This document shows, piece after piece, positions 1 to 7,800 of a stretch of DNA of 9,547 nt. The DNA comes from JBKHBQ01 sp046542305 (GTDB taxonomy: Bacteria > Bacteroidota > Bacteroidia > Bacteroidales > 4484-276). The notes beneath the pieces were generated by a model. It was not told the origin of the DNA, did no database searches, and was given only the letters and a program-made list of their open reading frames with translations. The stretch is taken from NCBI GenBank assembly GCA_046542305.1, contig JBKHBQ010000152.1, forward strand, positions 1 to 9,547, given 5' to 3'. Both the position numbers and the translations under genes were made by a program. Each line of letters begins with the position of its first letter. Position 1 is the first letter of the stretch.

Positions 1-259
1 CCCAGCCATGATCTTGATGCAGAAAGAAAACATCCTGAAGATTTTCGTTTACGGGTGAGCCGACAATCTGCCAGCCGGAGCCGCCATCCGCAGTCTTCAG
101 CAGGGTTCCGTGATCACCCACCGCCCAGCCGTTCTGATTATCGATAAAATGGATAGCATTGAGGGTGTTTCCCTGCGGCAAGGGGTTGACCCATGAGAAC
201 TGAGCCCTGAGAGGCATGATCATTACAGCCAGGGTAAAAAACAGGATGAGGTTCTTCAT
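1..259 (-). CDS. Secreted YCF48/BNR-like repeat protein, 3' end cut by window edge
   Basis: The minus strand reads in frame from an ATG at 257-259 to the window edge, giving about 86 residues. The protein begins with a signal peptide (MKNLILFFTLAVMIMPLRAQ, likely cleaved near Ala19-Gln20). Next comes a repeat of the YCF48/BNR kind, with the patterns NQNGWAVGDHGTLLKT and DGGSGW, and the start of a second repeat (FFLHQDHGW). Over about 67 residues after the signal peptide, roughly half the positions are identical to the gene just upstream (329-2455), so the two are tandem paralogs. It starts 69 bp after that gene's stop, with no promoter element visible in the gap, so co-transcription is likely. 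By analogy it is an exported beta-propeller protein; whether it also has a T9SS sorting domain cannot be seen. The function of such repeats outside photosystem II assembly is generally unknown. Confidence 0.85.
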   Translation of the reverse strand, partial: MKNLILFFTLAVMIMPLRAQFSWVNPLPQGNTLNAIHFIDNQNGWAVGDHGTLLKTADGGSGWQIVGSPVNENLQDVFFLHQDHGW

Positions 260-328
260 TAATTTATCAGTTCGGTAAATTTTCTCCTTTAATAATATTT
301 ACCCGATGAATATCGGTGTACTGCACTG

Positions 329-2455
329 TCAGCGCGAAAACTTTAAAATTTTTCCCGTCAATTTAAGTTTTTTTCCGCTTAACTTGTACAGGAAAGTGCC
401 GGTACGTTGTTTTGGAAAATCTTCTATAATCAGCCTGGCATTTCCTGCCTTCATAAAGCGGCTAAGCGTGTATACCAACCGGCCTGAGCGGTCAAACATT
501 TCCAGTGCAATTTGCTGCGCGTCGGGATTAAAAAAGCTAATCGTAAATATTTCGGTGAAAGGATTGGGAGATATGATAAGCTTATTTTGCTGCTGTACCT
601 CATCATTGGAGGGATCAACTTTTCCGAAAGAAACCATAAATCCGTTCTCGCCACAGATTACTCCCGAAGTATCATTTAATAATACGATATCAGTAAGATA
701 ATAATCGGTAAATGAAGGCATTCTTTCCCAAGACCCTCCCCCATCATTGGTATGCAACACAATGCCATATGTTCCTATAACATATCCGGCCTTCGATCCG
801 TAAAATTTCAACTGCGTCAGGCGTGGCTGAAAATATCCTTGCAGGCTGTCCTGGTAAACAATAGTCCAGCTTTCACTACCGTCTTCAGTTTTGTAAATCA
901 CGTTTCCAATATCCGGGCTATATCCTGTAATAAATCCTGTATCAACATCGGTAAAAGAAATTGAAGTGAGCCGATATGGACCTACAGGCTGTTTAAGCTC
1001 CCAGTTGTCACCACCATCCGTGGTTTGGAGAAGGGTCCCCTCGTATCCGGTGATAAAGCCAAGGTTATCGTTAACAAATTCAATATCAAGAAGCGGAATA
1101 TTGGTGACACCAGTCAGAAAAATACGATCCCAGTCGGAGCCATTGCTACATTTGTAGTATAGATGCTGATCGACACCCGATCCCGAAGTAACATACCCAA
1201 CAATAAATGCCACATTGGGACTTTTCATATATGCATCTTCTCCATAATATTGGGTGCCCCGGGAATTGTTCATCGTATTCCATGTTTCACCACCATCAAC
1301 CGTTTTCCAAAAAACATAATTACCCCCAAACGCTGCACTAATTCCCACATCCTTCGAATAATAATCAGCAATGTCAGGAATACATGAATTCCATGGGGAC
1401 ATTTCCTCAACGATCCACTCCTGACCATCCGCACTCCTGGCAAGTGATTCATAATAACCCAAAGCAATAATCATGTCGTCAAAATGAAACAGATGTCTGA
1501 AATCGCCAAGTGTTTGGTAATGATCTTCAAGGGTAATCCCAAAATCAGAAGAGGAGAAAATGCGTCCTCCGTAACCCACCAACACCATGTGCTGACCGGA
1601 GGTTTTGGTTACGGCATATATTTTTTGATCCACGGTATTGGTCTGTTCCCATGTTGCTCCGCCATCGGTGGTTTTTATCAGGTTAAGGGAAAAATCCACA
1701 ACCAAACCCACTTGTTTATCAATGAACTGAATAGATGAAATATCAGCGTTACCTGGCGGATTGAGGCTTGTCCATGTTTCGCCGCCATCCACGGTCTTCA
1801 GCATTAAATTATCGCCCCCGCCGGCATAACCTGTTGTGCTGTCGACAAACTGAATAGTGGTAATGTGTTCAGGACTGCCTTCCAAATTTACCTGCCAGGA
1901 CTTTCCTCCATCAGCAGATTTAAGTATTTGTCCGTAATTCTCCGAACCACCAACCATAAAGACCAGCGAATCCGTTGCATAACAAATATCGTCATATACC
2001 ACATCAAGCCCTGTGTCCACTTTTTCCCAATTGTCCCCTCCGTCGGAGGTAGTTAAAATCAATCCATTTGTACCGCAGGCAACACCGTTCAACTGATCAC
2101 CAAATGCTACTGCACGTAAAATGTCGGAATAACCTGTACGAACAAGCTGCCAGTTTCCATTCAGGTATTTTACAATACTTCCACTATCTCCTGCCGCCCA
2201 ACCATGATTCCCGTCCAGAAAAAACAAATCGTACAGATCCACTTTGAGCGGTGTGGAAACCAACTCCCAATCTGAACCACCGTTTTCGGATCTTAAAAGG
2301 GTTCCGAAATCCCCGGCAATCCAGCCATTTTGTTCATTTATAAACTCTACAGCATGCAGATGATTTCCTGTGGGAGACGGGCTGATCCATTTAACCTGGC
2401 TGAAGGCTGTGATGGCAAGGACTAAAATAACTAAAAGAAGGGTGCCTTTTTTCAT
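329..2455 (-). CDS. Secreted YCF48/BNR-like beta-propeller protein with T9SS type A sorting domain
   Basis: This complete 708-residue protein has a signal peptide at residues 1-19 or 20 (MKKGTLLLVILVLAITAFSQ). Residues 35-610 hold about eleven repeats of roughly 40-60 residues, each marked by an Asp-Gly-Gly-x-x-Trp turn (near residues 58, 138, 182, 223, 264, 387, 479 and 570) preceded by a G-W/F-x-x-G strand. Degenerate copies sit near 342, 438 and 525. This is the pattern of YCF48/photosynthesis-system-II-assembly-like and BNR/sialidase-type repeats, which fold as beta-propellers. Residues 626-708, starting LIISPNPF and ending KLTGKILKFSR, match the type A C-terminal sorting domain that directs export by the type IX system. 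The protein is therefore probably surface-attached or released. No catalytic residues are recognisable, and a binding or scaffolding role is only a guess. The start is set by the signal peptide and by a TATATTTG promoter element 25 bp upstream. Confidence 0.92.
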   Translation of the reverse strand: MKKGTLLLVILVLAITAFSQVKWISPSPTGNHLHAVEFINEQNGWIAGDFGTLLRSENGGSDWELVSTPLKVDLYDLFFLDGNHGWAAGDSGSIVKYLNGNWQLVRTGYSDILRAVAFGDQLNGVACGTNGLILTTSDGGDNWEKVDTGLDVVYDDICYATDSLVFMVGGSENYGQILKSADGGKSWQVNLEGSPEHITTIQFVDSTTGYAGGGDNLMLKTVDGGETWTSLNPPGNADISSIQFIDKQVGLVVDFSLNLIKTTDGGATWEQTNTVDQKIYAVTKTSGQHMVLVGYGGRIFSSSDFGITLEDHYQTLGDFRHLFHFDDMIIALGYYESLARSADGQEWIVEEMSPWNSCIPDIADYYSKDVGISAAFGGNYVFWKTVDGGETWNTMNNSRGTQYYGEDAYMKSPNVAFIVGYVTSGSGVDQHLYYKCSNGSDWDRIFLTGVTNIPLLDIEFVNDNLGFITGYEGTLLQTTDGGDNWELKQPVGPYRLTSISFTDVDTGFITGYSPDIGNVIYKTEDGSESWTIVYQDSLQGYFQPRLTQLKFYGSKAGYVIGTYGIVLHTNDGGGSWERMPSFTDYYLTDIVLLNDTSGVICGENGFMVSFGKVDPSNDEVQQQNKLIISPNPFTEIFTISFFNPDAQQIALEMFDRSGRLVYTLSRFMKAGNARLIIEDFPKQRTGTFLYKLSGKKLKLTGKILKFSR

Positions 2456-2474
2456 TGATTACGTTGTTAAAATG

Positions 2475-2511
2475 ATCCATCAAATATACATAATAAATCG
2501 ATCTGATGGAT
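2475..2511. repeat. 8-bp perfect inverted repeat flanking the promoter of the propeller gene
   Basis: ATCCATCA at 2475-2482 and TGATGGAT at 2504-2511 are perfect reverse complements separated by 21 bp. The left arm overlaps the first two bases of the TATATTTG element (2481-2488), and the right arm lies where upstream contacts of RNA polymerase would fall. The arrangement could be a dyad operator or chance. The arms are too far apart for a strong hairpin, and no regulator gene is nearby. Confidence 0.35.
2481..2488 (-). promoter_or_regulatory. Bacteroidota -7 promoter element (TATATTTG)
   Basis: The minus strand reads TATATTTG, an exact fit to the TAnnTTTG element recognised by the Bacteroidota housekeeping sigma factor, 25 bp ahead of the ATG at 2455. 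A TTTG-type -33 element is not evident 19-20 bp further upstream, so only the proximal element supports the call. It would drive the tandem pair of propeller genes. Confidence 0.5.
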
Positions 2512-2696
2512 GAATACTTATTTATTTCCACATCTCCCGGCTTACTATCCTTTGGCACAACCTATCGGTAATTCTAAATGAAATACACTCTTTCACCCTC
2601 ATATTTCCTCATTTTCGGGTACTTGTAAAATAAGTGGCATATCATTGTACTGGCTGGCACAAGTTTTGGCATATTCGATTCTCACAATTTTTATGT

Positions 2697-3059
2697 ATGA
2701 TGAAGTTGATAACCATTTTTCTGTTTTGTATCCCCGCATCGCTGCTATCACAGGAACGCTCTGCCCTCACGCAACTAAAGCCGGAAGACTTGTCCGGTGC
2801 AGAAATTACCTATAATGAAGTGTTCGACACACAAAGCGTCTGGAGTTATCATGAAGAGAAAACCGAACTCTACAAGGAATATGCCTTCCTGAACCTGCGG
2901 GTACAGGAAATTATGCGGGATGATAACCAGATCAGGGTTGAAATCTACAGGATGAAAAATGCTGCCTCGGCCTATGGGATTTACAGCATCAGTGCCGGGC
3001 CGGGAGACAGAAAAGTACGGATTTTAATGATGACAGATGTCAGCGTTTTTCGCCCTTAA
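2697..3059 (+). CDS. Truncated DUF6599-like secreted protein, possibly a pseudogene
   Basis: The frame is open from 2634, but the likely start is one of the two adjacent ATGs at 2697 and 2700, which begin a signal peptide (MMKLITIFLFCIPASLLSQ). This gives about 120 residues. The mature part (…TELYKEYAFLNLRVQEI…IRVEIYRMKNAASAYGIYSIS…) resembles the N-terminal half of DUF6599-type proteins, which pair an ELYxxYxF segment with a VEIYxM..…AFGxYS segment. This assignment rests on remembered motifs. Such proteins usually run to about 200-300 residues. Here the family-like sequence ends near residue 105, and the frame stops inside the tail of the convergent gene at 3040-3660, overlapping it by 20 bp. 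No continuation is visible in another frame. A deletion that removed the 3' half is the simplest reading; a genuinely short protein is the alternative. The only promoter hint is a near match, AAGTTTTG, at 2661-2668. Confidence 0.55.
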   Translation: MMKLITIFLFCIPASLLSQERSALTQLKPEDLSGAEITYNEVFDTQSVWSYHEEKTELYKEYAFLNLRVQEIMRDDNQIRVEIYRMKNAASAYGIYSISAGPGDRKVRILMMTDVSVFRP

Positions 3060-3660
3060 ATTTGATATGTTCCTCCTCGAAAGGCAATGATTTCACATCG
3101 ATTTTAAAAGCCAGCCAATCGAGGATCTTAAACGCGAGGTCCTTGTCCAGCTTGTCGATATCATACAAAAACAACACCTTAAGCCGTGGCAGGCCATCGT
3201 CCAGAAGGGGTTCTACCTCCTTTTCGTCAGTCCTGAGTCTTGTTTTGGCCAGGTAATCATTTTTTATTTCGATCTCAGCCTTTCCCATTTCCTTCGACAC
3301 GGAAATGTACATCTTGTGCATGTGCTTGTAATGCTGACTTTTTACGAACGGAAAAGTATTAACCAGGATCGTTTTATCGAGTCCTTCGCTGGTAGATACG
3401 GAAACCAGGTGATTTTGGTAACGGGTTTCTTTTGTTTTGAACTCGATCTGATGCCAGGGCAGACGTTTTTCCAATGGAAGGTTATTCGCACGCTCGCAAA
3501 GGTCGAAGAGAATTTCGATAAAATCATCGTAAGCAGCCTTATTGGCGTCATAGTTCTTTGCGATCCTGAATTTCTTATCCTGGATCCTGGCGCTTTCGTC
3601 GGCAGGTCGCTGCTTTTTTCGCTGTTCTTCTCTTTCCGCTTCTTCCAGCCAGTGGGTCAT
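3040..3660 (-). CDS. Conserved-looking protein of unknown function, downstream of the butyrate-kinase-like gene
   Basis: I do not recognise a named family. The 206-residue product has no signal peptide or membrane segment and should be cytoplasmic. Residues 1-35 are very charged and probably helical (WLEEAEREEQRKKQRPADE, then RIQDKKFRI). A mixed central part follows, with an aromatic/histidine-rich segment (FPFVKSQHYKHMHKMYISV, residues 103-121). The acidic-basic tail ends in KFKGEKR. Its ATG lies 13 bp after the stop of the kinase-like gene with no room for a promoter, so it is almost certainly translated from the same message and may work with that protein or with IcmF. There is no clear ribosome binding site, which is normal for this phylum. 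Its last 20 bp overlap the convergent truncated gene at 2697-3059. It has no cysteine cluster, P-loop or recognisable enzyme motif. Confidence 0.8.
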   Translation of the reverse strand: MTHWLEEAEREEQRKKQRPADESARIQDKKFRIAKNYDANKAAYDDFIEILFDLCERANNLPLEKRLPWHQIEFKTKETRYQNHLVSVSTSEGLDKTILVNTFPFVKSQHYKHMHKMYISVSKEMGKAEIEIKNDYLAKTRLRTDEKEVEPLLDDGLPRLKVLFLYDIDKLDKDLAFKILDWLAFKIDVKSLPFEEEHIKFKGEKR

Positions 3661-3673
3661 AACTTAAAATGGT

Positions 3674-4750
3674 TTATTCGTATTCCAGAATTTCGGCCTC
3701 TTCCTTCATGATCATCATGGCGTTATCGGCCAGCGCATCCATGTCCGAAACAAAGGGCGAAATGATTACCTGCCCCAGCTTGAGGATCCGGCGCTTCACT
3801 TCATCGGTAAACAGTTTCGACTGGAAAATATTGCCCGAAAGGATCACTGCATCCAGTTGACCTTCCAAAATCGCATACATGGCACCGATCTCCTTAACCA
3901 ATTGGTAGGCCATGGCTTTGAGGATGTGTTCGGCGTGCTTGTCGCCATCCTTGATCCTGATTTCGATCATATTGATATTGGTGGTGCCGAGGTGGGCATT
4001 TAACCCTCCTTCGTGCACGAGCATTTTACGCAGTTCCTGTTTTTCATATTTTCCACTGTAGCATACTTCGATCAGATCGCCGTAAGGCACGCTGCCGGCG
4101 CGGGTATACGAAAAAGGGCCGTCGCCGTCGTAGGCCTGGTTTACGTCCACTACCCTGCCATGATTGTGCAGCCCTACAGACATGCCGCCTTCGCCCACAT
4201 GTGCAATGATCAGGTTCAGTTCTTCGTAGCGCTGATTAATGGAGTTGGCGTAATTGCGACCTGCGAATTTATGATTAAGGGCATGGAAAATAGATTTCCG
4301 TTCGAACATCGGATGGCCGGATACTCGGGCCAGGTCGCACATCTCATCCACAACCACAGGATCGGCCAGATAGGCATGGCAATCGGGGATCATTTTAGCG
4401 ATACGGTCGGCGATGAGCCCGCCGAGATTGGTTTCGTGCATGCGCTGTCCTTTGCTAAGATCTTCCTTCAGCCTTTCGTTCACTTCGTAGATACCCGATT
4501 TAATTGGCTTTACCAATCCGCCGCGCCCGATAATGATCTTAATTTCCTCCAGATTAACATCGTTGTCTTTCAGCTCTTTCAGGATCTGATTTGTCCGCGG
4601 CGTTTCCTGATCAAGCACCAACGGGTACTTTTCGGCTTCTTCCCTGGGAAAGATGATGGTCTTGAAAAACACCCAGCTATTGTGCTGAAAAATGGCCACC
4701 TTGGTATCGAACACCTGGGGATAAATGACAAGGATCTTTTTTGTTAGCAT
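3674..4750 (-). CDS. Butyrate kinase family protein with altered active-site motifs
   Basis: The 358 residues match the usual length of butyrate kinase (acyl phosphate + ADP to free acid + ATP; acetokinase/ASKHA fold). Family signatures are easy to see: GRGGLVKP (75-82), HETNLGG (105-111), DPVVVDE (130-136), SIFHALNHK (153-161), DGDGPFS…RAGS (208-220), GGLNAHLGT (248-256) and AMAYQ (279-283). Several catalytic loops deviate. The N-terminal phosphate loop, normally N-P-G-S-T-S-T-K, reads Y-P-Q-V-F-D-T-K (10-17). The second loop, usually HLGGGISVG, has an extra residue (HVGEGGMSVG, 184-193). The LTGG motif is LSGN (304-307), and the C-terminal PGE(N/D)EM motif is PFVSDM (332-337). It may therefore be a non-catalytic or repurposed paralog rather than a true Buk. 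It lies 66 bp downstream of icmF and 13 bp upstream of the unknown gene. No phosphotransbutyrylase gene is in view. Confidence 0.85.
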   Translation of the reverse strand: MLTKKILVIYPQVFDTKVAIFQHNSWVFFKTIIFPREEAEKYPLVLDQETPRTNQILKELKDNDVNLEEIKIIIGRGGLVKPIKSGIYEVNERLKEDLSKGQRMHETNLGGLIADRIAKMIPDCHAYLADPVVVDEMCDLARVSGHPMFERKSIFHALNHKFAGRNYANSINQRYEELNLIIAHVGEGGMSVGLHNHGRVVDVNQAYDGDGPFSYTRAGSVPYGDLIEVCYSGKYEKQELRKMLVHEGGLNAHLGTTNINMIEIRIKDGDKHAEHILKAMAYQLVKEIGAMYAILEGQLDAVILSGNIFQSKLFTDEVKRRILKLGQVIISPFVSDMDALADNAMMIMKEEAEILEYE

Positions 4751-4790
4751 ATGTTTTTTAGTTTTAATCGAAACATAACCAATTATGGAT

Positions 4791-4798
4791 CAAAATTA
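4791..4798 (-). promoter_or_regulatory. Possible -7 promoter element (TAATTTTG) ahead of the kinase-like gene
   Basis: The 66-bp gap between icmF and the kinase-like gene contains TAATTTTG on the minus strand, a fit to TAnnTTTG, 40 bp before the ATG at 4750. No clear -33 partner is seen, and the gap is AT-rich, which raises the chance of a random match. If real, it gives the kinase and the unknown gene a promoter independent of icmF. Confidence 0.35.
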
Positions 4799-4816
4799 AA
4801 AAATATCGTGGTTTTA

Positions 4817-7800
4817 CTACATATTTCTTCTGTATTTTCCACCCACCTCAAACAGCGCCTTAGTGATCTGCCCCAGTGAGGCATACTTTGAAACCTCCAT
4901 GAGATCGGCAAAAATGTTTTTGTTTTTCAATGCATGCTCCCTGAGGCGCGACAGGCGCTCCGCCGCTTCCTTTCTGTAGGTTTCATGCAGGTGGTTCAGC
5001 ATAGCGATCTGATATTCCTTTTCCTGTTTGGTAGCCCTGATCACCTCTCCCGGAATAACGGTTGGCGAGCCTTTTGACGAGAGGAAGGTATTCACCCCGA
5101 CAATGGGCAGCTTTCCGCTGTGCTTCATCGACTCGTAGTAGAGCGATTCTTCCTGTATCTTACCCCGCTGATACATTGTTTCCATGGCTCCAAGTACGCC
5201 ACCGCGTTCGGTAATGCGGTCGAATTCCATCAACACGGCCTCTTCCACCAGGTTGGTGAGTTCTTCGATGATAAAGGAACCCTGCAGGGGATTCTGGTTT
5301 TTGGCCAGCCCGAGTTCGCGGTTGATAATCATCTGTATGGCAATGGCCCGGCGCACCGATTCCTCGGTGGGGGTGGTGATGGCTTCATCGTAGGCATTGG
5401 TGTGCAGCGAGTTGCAATTGTCGTAGATAGCATACAGTGCCTGCAGCGTGGTGCGGATGTCGTTGAAATCAATCTCCTGGGCATGCAGCGATCGCCCGGA
5501 AGTCTGGATGTGATACTTTAATTTCTGAGAGCGCTCGTCGGCGCCATATTTCAATTTCATGGCCTTGGCCCAAATCAAACGGGCGACACGTCCCATCACA
5601 GAATATTCGGGATCGATGCCATTGGAAAAGAAGAACGACAGGTTGGGTGCAAATTTGTTGATGTCCATGCCGCGGCTGGCGTAGTATTCCACGTAGGTAA
5701 ATCCGTTGGCCAGGGTAAAGGCAAGCTGTGATATCGGATTGGCGCCTGCTTCCGCAATGTGGTAACCCGAAATGGATACGGAGTAAAAATTCCTTACATT
5801 ATTCTGAGAGAAGTATTCCTGTACATCGCCCATCATCTTCAGCGAAAAGTCGGTAGAGAAAATACATGTGTTCTGAGCCTGATCTTCTTTCAAAATATCG
5901 GCCTGTACAGTTCCGCGCACGCGTGAAATTGTATCGGCTTTTATTTTTTCATACACATCCGCCGCAAGCACCTGGTCGCCGGTTATGCCCAACAACATCA
6001 GCCCGAGTCCGTCGTTGCCTTCCGGCAGATTTCCCTGATATGCGGGGCGCCTTGTTCCACGCGCCTTATAAAGCGCATTGATCTTTTGCTCCATCTCATC
6101 CTGCAGTCCGTTTTCCCTGATATACAGTTCGCACTGCTGATCGATGGCAGCATTCATGAAAAAAGCCATCAGCGTTGGCGCGGGTCCGTTGATGGTCATG
6201 GATACAGAAGTTTTCGGATCGGCCAGGTTAAAGCCGGAATACAATTTCTTGGCATCATCGAGGCAGCAGATGGACACGCCCGAATTGCCGATCTTTCCGT
6301 AGATGTCCGGCCGCCGGTCAGGATCGTGTCCGTAGAGGGTTACCGAATCAAACGCCGTGGAAAGCCTCCGGGCCGGCATATCCATCGACACATAGTGAAA
6401 TCGTTTATTGGTGCGTTCCGGGCCGCCTTCACCTGCAAACATGCGGGTGGGATCTTCGTTTTCGCGCTTAAACGGAAATACACCCGCTGCAAACGGAAAT
6501 TCGCCGGGAACATTTTCGCGCAGGTTCCATTTCAGAATGTCACCCCAGGCTGTGTATCCGGGCATCGAAATTTTCGGCACCTTCAGATGGGACAGCGATT
6601 CGGTGTGTGTTTCCACGCAAATCTCCTGCCCGCGCACTTCATAGCAAAATACCTTTTCCTTCAGGGCTGCTTTTCGCTGATCCCACTCTTCAAGAATTCT
6701 TTTGTTGTGCGGATCAAGGCCCATTTCCAGTTCATCATAGATCTTTTGCAGCCTGTCGGCAGTATCCGTGTGGTTTTTTTGTTTTGCAATATCAATGGAG
6801 GTGTGAAGGCTGAAAAGCTGCTGTGCCACCTGCGACTGCTTCTCCGTCCATTCGTTGTACTTTCTGATAGTTTCAGAAATTTCAGAAAGATACCGTACCC
6901 GGTTTGGCGGAATAATATAGATTTTTTCCGACAATTCATCCGTATGTTCGATGTCGGGTTTAAGGTCAGCGCCGGTTACCTCGACGATCTTATCCATCAA
7001 AGCCTTGTAGAGGGCATTGGTACCGGGATCGTTGAATTGCGAAGCAATGGTGCCATACACCGGCATATCCTCCGGATTCTGATCGAACAACTGATGATTG
7101 CGCTGGTACTGTTTTTTTACATCACGCAGGGCATCCATGGCGCCGCGCTTATCGAACTTGTTGAGTGCGATGATATCTGCAAAGTCAAGCATATCGATCT
7201 TTTCGAGCTGTGTGGCAGCGCCGTATTCGGGTGTCATCACGTACATCGACAAGTCGCTGTGGTCGATGATTTCGGTGTCGGACTGTCCGATGCCGGAAGT
7301 TTCGAGGATGATCAGGTCGAAGCCGGCCATTTTCATAATACAGATGGCCTGCTTTACAAATCGTGAAAGCGACAGGTTGGCCTGCCGGGTAGCCAGCGAA
7401 CGCATGTACACCCGCGGGTTGTTGATGGAATTCATCCTGATGCGGTCGCCCAGCAATGCACCGCCGGTTTTGCGCTTGGAGGGATCAACGGATACGATCC
7501 CGAGGGTTTTTTCAGGAAAATTATCGAGAAACCGCCGTACTACTTCATCTACCAATGAGGACTTTCCCGAGCCGCCGGTCCCTGTGATGCCGACAACCGG
7601 TGTTTGATCTTTTCTGCAGATGCTTTCGTTTTCAGTCAGAAAATCCTTTACGCGCTCCGGAAAGTTCTCAACGGCCGATATCAGTGCAGAGATATGCAAC
7701 AGATCCATTTTCTTCACCTTTTCGATATCCGGCACCACCTGATGACCTGTGGGAAAATCCGCTTTTTCCATCAGGTCGTTAATCATTCCCTGCAAACCCA

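Noticed and set aside
303..316. Short hairpin CCGAT-GAAT-ATCGG between the two propeller genes, as a terminator
   Set aside because: The stem is only 5 bp and no T-run follows on the minus strand. The downstream gene lacks its own promoter signal, so read-through is more likely.
3316..3711. Plus-strand open frame of 131 codons opposite the unknown gene
   Set aside because: The minus-strand frame at 3040-3660 fits the operon spacing and has a balanced protein composition; this frame also crosses into the end of the kinase-like gene.
4013..4747. Plus-strand open frame of 244 codons opposite the kinase-like gene
   Set aside because: It is antisense to a recognisable butyrate kinase family gene and has no signal, motif or initiation context of its own.
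6086..7366. Plus-strand open frame of 426 codons opposite icmF
   Set aside because: It lies wholly antisense to a full-length, motif-rich icmF. Its translation is low-complexity, mirror-type sequence with no domain, and it is best explained by codon bias of the opposite strand.
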